Shown piece by piece: positions 23,666-36,800 of a stretch of 64,000 nucleotides of DNA. How positions within the stretch are numbered: the stretch's first letter is position 1; each line of letters opens with the position of its first letter. The DNA is from Xanthostigma xanthostigma. Lineage: Eukaryota; Arthropoda; Insecta; Raphidioptera; Raphidiidae. Made by a program: the position numbers and the translations under genes. Location: the NCBI GenBank assembly GCA_963575645.1, contig OY754464.1:2914001-2978000 (forward strand). The letters are read 5' to 3'. The notes under the pieces are model-generated. The model was not told where the DNA came from. It did not search any database and saw nothing but the letters and a program-made list of their open reading frames with translations.

Positions 23666-24376
23666 AGAGCTGGCTACGGAGAAAATGGGTGACTCGATGC
23701 AGAGCTGAAAATTTGCAGAATAATAGGAGATAGTACAAGTAAGTAGGGAAAAAATTGCCAGAAGGCTAGGCGGAAGATAAAGAGCCGCCAGAAGGCGCTA
23801 ATGTTGCGAAAAATCAGTGCACTTCTGGCAATTTCTATACTTATTCTGTAATTCAAAACTAGATTATATATTATATATATTATACATTATATAGTTATAA
23901 GAGCATGCTGAAAATTCAAACATGATATAATAATTACATTCGACAAATATTCAAAATTATTAATGTCATTTTGATAGAAATAAAATTAATCGTCATATAT
24001 TTTCATTAATAAAATTACGTTGTTATAACAACGCAATTTTATTAATTTATTTAATTTTATTTCTATCAAAATGTCAATAATAATTTTGAAATATTTGTCG
24101 AATGTAATTATTATATCGTGTTTGAATTTTCAGCATGCTCTTATAACTATATAATGTATAATATATATAATATATAATCTAGTTTTGAATTACAGAATAA
24201 GTATAGAAATTGCCAGAAGTGCGCTGATTTTTCGCAACATTAGCGCCTTCTGGCGGCTCTTTATCTTCCGCCAAGCCTTCTGGCAATTTTTTCCCTACTT
24301 ACTTGTACTATCTCCTATTTTATTCTGCAAATTTTCAGCTCTGCATCGAGTCACCCATTTTCTCCGTAGCTAGCTT
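23666..24376. mobile_element. Large 710-bp palindromic element (GAGCTGGCTACGG family)
   Basis: Arms of about 340 bp are reverse complements around 24020. Each arm starts GAGCTGGCTACGGAGAAAAT. The same 45-codon peptide can be read from both arms on opposite strands, which confirms the symmetry and shows those frames are not genes. The version at 14883-15189 is an internally deleted relative. Confidence 0.85.
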
Positions 24377-24851
24377 TCATCCATAATTTCTTTTTTTAAA
24401 GGATTTCTGTAAATATGTTTTAATATTAATATATTAAGAAAGTTTATTTTAAAACGTTCTATGGAAGTTTTTTTAAGGCAGTATTGATTTGTAAACCAAT
24501 AATTATTATGTGCAAAAAGTTGACATCTTCACAATATAATCTCCACTTAAACTATTGTTGCATCTATAATTTTTTACGAAAAATATCCTTTGAGAGCGTT
24601 TTAAGTAGTGTTCTCGGCGCATTTCACATTCAAAAAAAGAAAGAAAAAAAAATTAAATCATTACTCATATGGCTTAGTTATCGAAATAAAAGTAAAAAAA
24701 TAAGTTAAGATCTATCCTCAATTTGAACATAATAAAAATAAACTAACTGATAAAACGAAATAAAATTAATGATCCTAGTCAAAATCCACATGCTTCGATC
24801 GATTTTTACGTAAATGTCTTGCATCTCACAATCAAAAAGATACTTCAATCA

Positions 24852-27800
24852 TTAAGAATAAAACGTTAGCACTGAGGTTTGGTTGCCTCGAACGAGCAAG
24901 AAAGGCGGCATGTCTCTGGTGAGCACCTCGAGCCAGGCCAAATAGAGCGGTCCGGGAACAATGTTCTTTCGTGCCATCGGCAAAGTCATGACCACCAAAC
25001 CAGCGTCTTGCGAATGCTCCAGCAACAGTTCTCGTAGCCGTAAGTGACGATTTGTCTTGTCTTTCATGGCCATCAAATCAGCGTCGCTTACGGGAGCTGA
25101 AAATCATTTTTATTTTGTTTGAAAAAAATCTAAACGCTAGACTTAATTTGCAGTTCAAAGTCATTTTTAAAATTCATCATCAACGCATCTGATAGTATCA
25201 CTGAAAACAAATTAAACGGACCTGCACAGTAGCTTGTTTTTTAAAGTAAAAATTGGTTGTCTGTAAAGTCGGTTTACGGACGATAGTTTTACGTGATAAC
25301 GTATTCCGTAATACATAACCTAAATTTTAGTAGCTGTCAAACTTAGGCCGAAGCCTACTGCGCTCTCGCTTGCACGCACAGGGTCAGGCGGAACGTTAGG
25401 AACGTTACACTTTTTCGTGCGTGCAGCTGGTGTTTCATCAATTAATAAGACGTTATCACGTCAAAAATGATTTCAACAAAGCTTGAAAAGGTCAGTTATC
25501 AAGAAAATGAGACTTCGAAGGTAAGTTGAATTTCTTATCAACACTAATACATCCGGCCAAATTGTATAGTAGCGCGTTTTCATAGTTTTTCATAAGCGAT
25601 CATGGATCTCCCAAAAAAAAAGTCGTTCCGGGGCCAATACATCCCAGTAATATTTGAAAGATAAACGTCGATCGTTCTACTGAATCAAGTGTTAAACACT
25701 GCCTTCCAAGAGCTGCGATTTTATTTCTTACCTGAGTCTGGATCTCCTTCAACAGTTGGCATTTTGAACTCAGCCACTAACGATTCGAAGAAGGCTCTCG
25801 TGTTGTCGTGCGGCTTGCGTGTGATGTCAGGAATAATCAAAAGATCCGAATAATCAATTCGGAACTTGGCCAACAGACTAGCCATGTTGCGTTGTTCGCA
25901 CTCTAATTCAGACTGTTTGTTGGCCAGGGCGAACACGCGTAGTCGACAACCAGACCACGTGTGTCTTGTAGTAATGATGTAAGGCAAAAGCAACGTTAAA
26001 CCTAAAACAAGAACATTTTAAGTATAAAATCTTTAAATAAACGACAAAAATGCATAATTTCTTTTTAATTAATAGCGAAACCAACTAAATGCTAAATGTT
26101 CATTTACCTCCATCATCATAAAGCCACCAAACATCGATAGTAGTCTTCTTTTGTTTCCTTTGAAACAAAAATAAGTTGTTCAGTACTTCTTTTGGCAATT
26201 CACTATTTCCAGGCCCGTGATAAACATCTCGTAGAGATTTGCGTAGACTGTTTTCTTTGCGTTGAGTTTCGTTTTCTTGTTCATCTGGATTTGGACAAAC
26301 GTTCACATCTAGCCGACGGTTCTTCATTGAGCTCGGCGTCGCCGGCACTGATAAATCGCTGACGCTACTAGCTAAAAAACAAATTCAATCTTCAAAAAAT
26401 GCAATAATCTTAACCGATTTGAAATGATCTAGTTCAACCAGTTTACAATAAAAAAAATTTGAAAAGAAGTTTGACCCTGCAGGCCATCCCTGTAACTTCC
26501 CGCTATTTTCGAGTTCAAAACGCTCAAAAATATATAAAATATAGCAAGAAGTTTATTTTTTAGCTCTTCGGGCTCAAAAAAAAAAAACACTTTGTTACGA
26601 AATTTTCGTTCACGATATCTCATGAACAAATGAACCGATTTTGATGCGATTTGCGGCAGTCGACGCAATTTTTTAAACTAAAAAAGTTATTACAGAAAAA
26701 TCGATCTCATAGGAACTTTACGAGCAATTTAAAAAAAAACACTTTTTTACAAATTTTTCATTCACGATATCTCGTGAACAAATAAGCCGATTTTGATGCG
26801 GTTTGCGGCGATCGACGCAGTTTTTTTAACCTAAGAATAGTATATTGTGCGACTAGTGAGAGAAGGAGAAGATTCCATGAGCGTGAAATTTGCCGCACGA
26901 GCGCAGCGAGTGCGGTAAAACACACGCGAGTGGAATATTCTCCTTCGATCAATAGTCGCACATAATACTTTATTCAACTAGCAGGAGTAATATGTAATCG
27001 GGGCCCTGATAAAAGAGGGAAAAATAATAAATCACTTCATTGATTGACGTACCACCGTCAGTGTATACACAAGATTGCCATGATTTCGCTGAATTGCGAT
27101 GCTGTTTTCATATAAGTATACAATACCGCCTACCACGCTCCTATTGGTCCAGAAGCTACTTGCAGTTTTTTTCATTATTTAGCGCTTGGGCTTGCTACTG
27201 AGTTTCTATTGGTCCAGAAAATTCATTATTACACTAGTGAAGTAATATATGATTTCTCCCACGCCAGAAAATTCATTATTACACTATAGTGAAGTAATAT
27301 ATTATTTCTCCCACGTTTAGCAGGGCCCCGAAATTACATATTACTCACGCGTGTTGAATAAAGTAAATTATTACAAAAAAATCGGTTTGATAAGAATTTT
27401 ACGAGTAATTATAAAAAATTACTTTTTTCCTAATTTTTCGTTCACGTTATCTCATGAACAAATGAACCAATTTTGATCTGGTTTGCGGCGATCGACGCAA
27501 TTTTTTTAGCCTAAGAAAGTAATTTATTACAAAAAAATCGATCTGATAACAATTTTAAGAGTCATTTTAAAAAAACACTTTTTTACGATTTTTTCGTTCA
27601 CGGTATCTCGTGAACAAATGAACCGATTTTGATGCGGTTTGCGGAAATCGACGCAGTTTGTTAAGGAGAAGAGCTGATTAGATTTTGGAATTAATCGGAT
27701 TAGTAGTTTAGAAAATATTTTACAAAAACAAATTTTTAAAAATTTTTGAAACTTGTTTTTTTAAGATTTCTCAAAATTTTTTGGGCCGAATCGATTCAAA

Positions 27801-30800
27801 TTTTCAGAAAGTCTAAGTTCACCAAGATCACGTCAGATGCCGCAAACCGCGTTTCAGTCAAGACACTCCGTTCAAAAGATATAAAAGGTTTACATACATA
27901 CATACACATACACACACACACACCCATACATACAGCCCTACAGACATCATCGCCAAAATAGTTTCAATAGCTTCCTAGGACCTCAAAACGTCGAGATCTG
28001 GCGAAAACTCGATTTTCGAAAATTGGGGTGGAACCAATAACTTCCCGATTTTTAAAAAAAAAAAATTTTTTTTTTTTAAAGCAGGAAGTTAAAAAACTAG
28101 ACACTTTCAGTCGCTGCATGATTTAGTCCTACCTTGGGACACTTGACTGCAATTGTTATCTTTCATGAGAGAATCGGTGCTGTTGCGTCTGGATCTAGTG
28201 GAAGCGTCCGCATTGTTTTGATTTGCTGCCGTTCCATTAGAAGCGTCCAGACCGACATCCAAAACTCGACTGTAGTCTAAACCGTCTTGTAATCGCAATA
28301 TACACACTGCCAAATGCATATCCAAGGCGCAACTGTATAAAAAATAACAACAGATGCATTTAGAAAACTGCATAAAACCACTGAAATGCTATTGTAATTA
28401 ACTTACTGTAACGTTTCAAAATACATGTTCAATTCTTCTAAAGAATTCTTTTTCCAATTAGATTTATAGCCCATCAGTACAATGTTTGGACGCAATTTGC
28501 CGACTCCCGACGCTTGCATCAAAGCCCTAGCACCCTCGTCGAAATTACAACCGTCTACGTGGTTGTAGAATGCTTTGATTTTATGAGATTTCAACCAGCC
28601 TTGCGCTTTGTGTTGTAGAAGTGTTCGAACGCGTTGAGAAAGCGGTTCCTGAAACATTCGACTTTGATTTAATCGATGGCCACACTGCCACGCCGCCATA
28701 ATTAGGCAGGCGCGACGCATGCACTAGGCCCACGACGGAAGGGCCCCAGAATGGAATTACTGACAAAACATTGATAAATATGACTAAATTTTTAAAATCG
28801 GAAATATAATCTTGCTACAATTTCCCCAAATTTCGATTTTACTTAATACACGTCATAACACCGAGGTAGCACAAAAATCAAATATATTATAATATAAAAA
28901 AACCAACAAACAAACAAACAATCTCTCAGGCTAAACGCATATACCTGCTCCGTTCCGTCGTGGGTAAAAAAGGAAATTTATTAGAAATATTTTTGCAATC
29001 ATAAAAAGTAATTATGAGCATTCAGAGAATAATGAAATTAAATACGCCAAAAAAACTATTCAGCTCATAAATAGGGATGTCGGAAGTGAAAAAAAATATC
29101 GAAGTATCAATATTTATAAAAATATCAATATCAATGTCGATATATCGAGAAAAAAATATTGATATATCGGTTAAATTTTCAAAAGATTTTGCGTTTTTAA
29201 AATTTAGCTTAATATTATTATCAATAGTAATTTTTATACAAAATGTACATTATTTTAATGTGCAAAAATCTCAATATAAATGAAGGTATTTTTACCAGTA
29301 TTTCTTTTTATTAGGCAATATAATAATTACAAAAATATCAAAAACTAAAAAGCTACCTTCTAACTAATATTTTTAAACATATTTATTGTATTAGGCAAAC
29401 CAGTATTTGTCCGGTAGCGAAAGTATCCTTTACGGTTTTGAATTCCAGTGACTTTAGTTACATAAATAAAAAAAATATATCGTTTTTGATACAATTTTCG
29501 ATATTGGATATTTTGTATCGATATATCGGATCAAAATATATCGGCTAAAAATATCGATGTTTTGAATTAAAAATATCGATACATCAATATATCGATACTT
29601 TTTCAACATCCCTACTCATAAATCGATTTTTCAAAATCTCGAAGAACAATAAATCTGAAATGTAAAAACTGAAGAGTAAAATAAATATTACCTTTGAAAC
29701 GTGACCACATATAAGCATCGATAAGTTTTTGGTTAATAAATAAGCGAAATCGATTAGAGGTGGTCGCGCTCCCGGTATTCCACTCAAAACTAAAATTTGA
29801 GGTCTGTAGTTTTTGACATGCTCTTCTACATTGTTGAGCTGTAAAACGGCAGTCAGCGCATTTTTATACGTTTGCGCCTGAGTTGTTGAGCCCCAATTAA
29901 CATCTACAAAAAAATATATAATTTTTATAATCCAACAATTTTTTTTTACATTTTACTTTTAGAAAAAAAAAATATCTGTGACGTTTCGTGTTGAGGAACT
30001 TGAGGTCATAAAAATTGAACGTAAAAAATAGTCACGTACCTGGTTTCCGATACGCCACAATTAAATACAAAGCCAAAATGAATGACATTGTTAGAAGCGC
30101 CGTTACCCATGAAATCAAAAACATCACTATCACACATAATATGGATCCTACCAGACTCAGCCACATACTATAAAACTGAAAAATAAAACAAAATCAATTT
30201 TTGTTTCTATACCCGAATTCGGTCAATGACCGAAATAAATGCGCAAAACTAGTTTTGATCAATGAATATTACCCAAACCCGAAATCTTACATTTAAACGA
30301 GTATTGAGTGTTATAAAATGAGCAAAACTAGTTTTGTGCATTTTCAATTGGTCAAAACTAGTTCTGTCCATTTTTGAACGGACAGTACTAGTTCTGCTTG
30401 TTTCATTCAATCAACGTCCGAACCCGAACAAAAGTAGGGTTATGTTCTTGTTTATGTACCTATCTATTGGATTTTTCTCCTGAATGTTATAATTAATATA
30501 ATTGGGCTTTTGAATGAAATTTTTTTGTCATAAATGGAAAGATCGTATATAAGTTTTATAACAAAACTATTTTTCTTTTTTTTATTTTCGTTATAATTCA
30601 AAAGTTATATCAAATTTTGTACCCAGTTTCGAGAACGCGCCGACATTTCCCGAACATAATGTGACGTCATAATGTTTTAGTCAATACACATGTAGAAACC
30701 ATTGATAGTATACTGCGTATATACATTTTACCATTATGACGTCACAACTGTCAAAAACAATTTTAGTGCGTTTGCAGTCACGTGATTTTTTTTAATATTT

Positions 30801-33800
30801 TATCAATTTTAAATTGCTTATAATTAATTTAAAAAAAGTTTTTTGAAAGTTTTTCGCATCGATTATCAATATTATTTATAATAAAGTTTTAAAATACAAT
30901 AAAAAAATCGATAATTATTTTTTTTTCAATAGCCTAATTGTGGGATATTCAGTGTAGTAATTCAGTAAAAATGCAAAATGAATTCGAACCTCAACTAGTA
31001 GTTCGCCTATTGGAGGCTTCTGAAACATAATTTTATGACGAAACATAATTACCTTACTACACTAAGTGAGGTTAAGAAAGCAAATTTGTTGAAAGCTGAA
31101 TTAAAACCTCTGCCTGCTAAACAATACAGAAGAATAAATCGCTTCGATATAATAAGTATCGTTGATGTGGAAAAAATAATTAAAAAACGCAAAGAAGATT
31201 CCGATGCCATATTAGTGTACTGTCCGTTCAAAAATGGACAGAACTAGTTTTGTCCAATTGAAAATTTTTTGCTCATTTTATAACAGTCAATATTCGTTTA
31301 AATGTAAGATTTCGGGTTTGGTAAATATTCGTTGGTCAAAACTAGTTTTGCGCATTTATTTCGGTCATTAACCGAATTCGGATATAGACCGTAACATATA
31401 TATTAAAAAAAAAAAAAAACGACAAACGCTCACCCTAAACGTAGGTCGCCAACCGACTGGTTTCGCCAACGACGCATGGAATGTAGAGAAATTAATTAAC
31501 GTGTAAGCAGCCAAAAAGAAGTTTGAAATAAGCGGCGCAATTGCGTTTAACTCTCCTGTAAATTAAAGATTCATAAGTATAAGAACGGAAAAAATGTCTT
31601 TAAAGACCGCTGCAAACGAGGCTGGTTTTGTCAACATGCGCGCGCACCAAACCCAGTTTCAATACACGCATCGTGCGAAGCGAACACATAAAAATCATCA
31701 CGAAACCCAGTGCGACAGTACGCTTGAAACCTAGCAGCAAAACCGGCCTCGTCTGCAGCGACCTTAAGGAAGTACCCTCGGTACGCAGTAAGTCAAAGAA
31801 TTTCAGTCTTCTACTTGAGTAACGTAGTATATAATTTGGCAACACCGCATGCCTTGCCATAGTTACAAGTGCTTATGTACGCAGCATAAGTCAGCACGCG
31901 GTGTCAAATTCGCATTAATTTATGAAAATGAGCGAAAAAAGATATTATTGGTTGCCATGTTTATGAATTGCTAAAAAGCTCGGCTTTGCTTTAGTTATTT
32001 CTATTAACATAAACAAGCTTTATACGTTTTGGAAAAAGAAAAATGTTCATAGAATATTCGTTTATATTTCCTGAAAATTTTATCAAAATCTGTTTGTCAA
32101 TTCCAACGTAATAAATGATGGAGTGCGTCAAAATCACATATTCCCATAAGACTCCATGTTAAGTGCAGCGAAATAAAATTATCAATATCTTTTTTCAAAG
32201 TCAACCAAAATCACAAAAATTTAACTGAGTCATTTTTGAAAAGGTTTTGACATATTTGCAAATTTTCGTAATTTTCTGTTTGTAAATTCATTCATCGAGG
32301 GTACTTCCTTAAATCAATTTTTTTTATTGTCGCTCTCTGTAGTATTTATGAGACGAGTGGCGTATTAAATATTTTTTAAAAGAGGCTAACCTATTAGAAT
32401 AAACGCCATAGCAATGAAGAAAGTAAGAATATATCCCCTGACCGGTTCATTGTTCGGTCCGTAGCCGCGCGCGAACCATTCGATTTTTGGATAGAGTTTG
32501 TCTTTGCACAAAGCTTGAAACACTTTAGGCGCGGACACCAAAGAAGCCAGTGCCGACGAGAGTGTCGCGGCGAAACAGCCAGCGTAAATAATAGGCCCAA
32601 ATATGGACACCAGCTCAATTACCTGTAAACAATTTTTAATTTTACTTATCGAGGTGATGGTCGAATTATACGATAAAAACTAGCTACCATATATAAATAC
32701 CTACCTGAAAACTATTATGAAGACCGTAGGAACATTCTATATCTGTGCAATTTAAAAATGTGCCGTTATATAAATCTTCTAGATTTCCCGTTGCATCGCG
32801 AGCAACTGTCCAGCCAGCCATTAAAGCCATCAACAAATACGATAGTGACGTTAACACGATTGCTAATAATGTGCCCTTTGGAATAGACGATTGGGGGTCC
32901 TGCAAAGAAAACGAATTTATTCTGAGCGGAATATGGATTTAACACAGAGTTCCTATTTTAGAGCGTAAATTCACATCGACTAACACAATACCTTTAAATC
33001 TCCGGAAATGTTCGCGCCAGCTAAAATTCCAGTAGCTGCCGGGAAGAAAATTGCAAAAACTGAAAAGAAATTATGCTCTACTCCTTCTGCGTATCGATAA
33101 TCCGAGAAAAAGTTTTCGTTCAGTAGTGTCACTGAAATTAATAAATTCGCAACGTAAGTCTGATGAAACGTTTCAATTTATTGTTTGAAAAATACGTACT
33201 GTTGTAACCCAAAAATCCTTTCGCTTTGGCCGTGTCGCTCGTCGGACCCACGAATGTGCCCACTCCAAAATCTACTATAGCCGCTAGCAATATCACTAAT
33301 AAGCCTAATTGTGCCTAAAAAAGTTTGCAATTGTATTTCTTTTCTTGTCTTTTACACTCTAAATAATTAAATAGTTGAGAAGCTTCAATACACTTTTTAA
33401 AAGTGCTGGGATGCAGTAATTATTTTTTAGCAAAGATCATGAAGATCGGATATCGTAGACTTGCATATCTTTTAGAAAAATACCTTTGCTTCCCATTCCA
33501 TTCCAATAACGACGACGCCCAGTAGCAGAACAATTGTAATGGAGCCTATGATTCGTACATCTTGGACGTCGCCGTCGATAATGCTGACTCCAAAAGAGGC
33601 TAGCAAATCGGTCATTGACTCACAGAAACCGACCACGTACATAGCGCACGCTACAGCATTCGCTAATGCAAATATTAATCCAATAGACCCGCCGAATTCG
33701 GGTCCCAAACTTCTTGATATCATATAGTATGTACCGCCTAGGAAAATAGACTTCTATCAATAACAAACACGTAAATGAAATATATTGTGTTATAGAAATA

Positions 33801-36800
33801 TTTCTTAAGACAACAAAACTGTTCAGGATTTTAAAAATTTCAGGCATCAATAACCAAAATTTATACATTTTTATTAAATTATGGAAATTACAAAAAAAAA
33901 AAATGAATAACTCAAAAATATTAATAAGACGCCCAAATAATCAAGCGTGTTGGTGGCATTAACATCGAGGGAAAAAATATATGTAATACTTGACATTAAA
34001 GAACTCATTCATTCCCCTTTTTTGAGGGAACAAACTTAGGCTGAGAAGTACAAATAATTTAACAATTATGATTGAATCTAGATCGGAACTAACAACAACC
34101 TATTTAGATTTCAAGACATAATACGTCTCTACAACAGCTTACCTCCTTTGATTACACCATTTGTACTAATTGCTGACATCGAAAGTGCCGTAATTGTTGT
34201 CACCGATGTCGTTGTTAAAATTAAAAGCATTGCTTCTCCTAGTAAACAAAATTGAAATAATTAAATTATTTCTACGTCTGAAAATATCTGTTAAGAATCG
34301 CAAATGTGAAAAATGAGTATTGAACGATGCACAGACCGCGGCCCGCCGGCAACCGTGAAAATGGGTTGTTAATGCGAAGCCACGCTTCGAATTAAATATT
34401 ATAATGCCATTAAATTCTTTTTAAACTGTCGTTCAGTTGTTTTCAGTTGCAGCGACCCGCCTTTAGCTCATAATCTGTCCGAGTGACCCCTGGTCCCAAT
34501 AAATCTGTGCATCCCAGCCTTAAAGGGTATTTAAATCATGTACCAAAAATTAAGTGCAATTAACTGTTAAAATAATTACCTATTCCTGCTTGGGCCACGA
34601 CCCAAGACAACCTGAGGAATAGCATAACACCCCAAATATTGAGAAGACATCGCACCAAAACTCCTTTAATCCAACCAAATTTAACCTGTCCTGCCATTTC
34701 TTCGGGAATCGCTGCGCCAACTTTAGCAGTGTTTGTTTGTGGGTGTGAAGACTGTGAAGAAATTTAATAAGCTCATATTATATCCATTTATATTTAAAAC
34801 GGCAGTTTGTCTTTGAACGAATAACGTAAAAACTTCTGACCCAATTCGGATGGAGTTTTTAAACGTCGTTCCAATTGCACACCCTTTCACTCCTTACAAA
34901 AAAAAACGTGTAAGCCTCATAAGTTCACAGGCGAAGTGAAACTTCTTTAGAGTTATGAACTTGTTTCATAAGACCAAGATTTCTCATATAAAGAAGTTTC
35001 ACTTCAAAAGTTTAGAGTCGTGCGTATAGTTGTTATTTTATTGCAAAGTAAATTAGACCGATACGGCGTCATGGATAAAATATTAGTCATAGTAAAAATG
35101 TAGGGTTAATTACGGTTAATTAGTGGGGTCAATTGCAAAGACTTACAATGCTATGTAGAACATAATATATTATTTTGATGATTTGATTATCATTAATTGT
35201 ACGCTTTGCGTAGGTGAGAAATTTAGAACATGAATATTTTCTAATATATACGATTCCTGAGAGCCTTAACTGGATTTACGGAAATAACGTGGTCAATTTA
35301 TTTAGTTGACATGGCATTTGGTAATTTAATAAGTATTTATCTTATCAAAACTTTTTGCAGGTTTTGTATCTGTTCGGCCGACAAATGTCCTCTTTTTTTA
35401 GCGATTGACAAAAAGTATGATCAACGGCGCCCTGAATTATTTTCAGGGCAGAGCAGAAACCCGTTTGGCGCCTCTAGTCGACACCTTTCGAATCAATTCA
35501 AATTTCCTAACAACTAAAATGTAAGCTATACATATCGTCGTTGGTTCTGATGTGCATAGTTGGCAGATTTTACGTTTTTTTAGATGAAAAGATTCAGGAA
35601 ACGGAGCTCTATACACTAGTAATACCTCTAAATTAATTTTACAGTAACCAACAAGGGAAAGTAACTCTTATGTGAAAAGTTGTATCAAATAATTCCTCCC
35701 ATGTGCCAATAAATCCGAAATTAACGTTAAATATTTTTTAAGAAAATCCTTCGTCTTAATGTATAGTGAAGATAAGTATGGATTAGTAATATACCTCTGA
35801 AATGGCTAGTTCATACCAATTATTGCTGAAATAACCACTTTTTGGCCTTTCCTGCAAATTTTACTTTTTGCACATAAGAGGTATTACAGAACCAACGACG
35901 ATATACTAAATTTATATTTTAAAAAAATCTACTTTTATTGTTCTGCGATTTGATTCACAAGGTGTCTTAACCTATCCTAGAAAGTCGCTATTGTTTCATT
36001 GAATACAATTGGAATACATACCTTTTCACTGATGCTGGCATGATGAAGTTCATCCAGGGTCGGTCTGTACTGCGCCCGGATGGACATAATGTTTCTATAG
36101 TTGTCCAGACGTGGCAAAGCCTCCCTCGTGAAATGTCTGCACAAACAGTATTAAAATAATATTATTTATTCAACACGCGTGAGTAATATATAATTTCGGG
36201 GTCCTGCTAAATTCGGGAGAAATAATAAATTACTCCATGTTGACGCTAGAGTGCTAATAATGAGCCGTACTGTACGATAATGAATTTTCTGGACCAATAG
36301 GAACGCAGTAGCGAGCGGAAGCCGTACAATAATGAACAATAACTGCATAGTTTCTGGACCAATAGAAACGCGGTAGCGATTTGTATATATGAAAACAGCA
36401 TCGCAATTCAGCGAAAGTCAGGGCCATCTTGTGTGCATCGAGGGCGGTGGGTACGTCAATCAATGAAGTGATTTATTATTTTTCCCTCTTTTATCAGGGC
36501 CCCGATTCCATATTACTTGTGCAAGTTGAATAAAATATTATGTGCGACCATTGATTGAAGGAGAATATTCCACTCGCTAAGCTTGTGCGGCAAATTTCAC
36601 GCTCATGGAATCTTCTCCTTCTCTCACTAGTCGCACAATATACTATTATTACAACCAAATAGCTGTACGCCTGTACCGATAGAATTTTTTTTTGGTCCTC
36701 AATCTCATAAAAGCGAAGCGTGCAAATATTGAGATTTTCCTTTCATAAAACACTAGAGTTTCGTAAGGTTCCGTAACCAATTGGCAAAAAACGGAACCCT

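Larger units (their letters stand above)
18923..24851. other. Intergenic region between the convergent NRF-like and cotransporter genes
   Basis: No gene was recognised. It contains repeats at 19258-19722, 20297-20825, 20878-21203, 21644-22156, 22569-22771 and 23666-24376. The remaining AT-rich gaps (19723-20296, 21204-21643, 22157-22568, 22772-23665, 24377-24851) show only short chance frames; the last must include the 3' UTR of the cotransporter. Confidence 0.75.

Noticed and set aside
23674..24373. Matching 60-codon frames on opposite strands (23674-23856 and 24185-24373)
   Set aside because: They are the two arms of one palindrome read in opposite directions, so the shared peptide does not indicate a gene.
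31600..31860. Open frames on both strands
   Set aside because: Produced by a small inverted-repeat element and the start of a TTAA element; no domain is recognisable.
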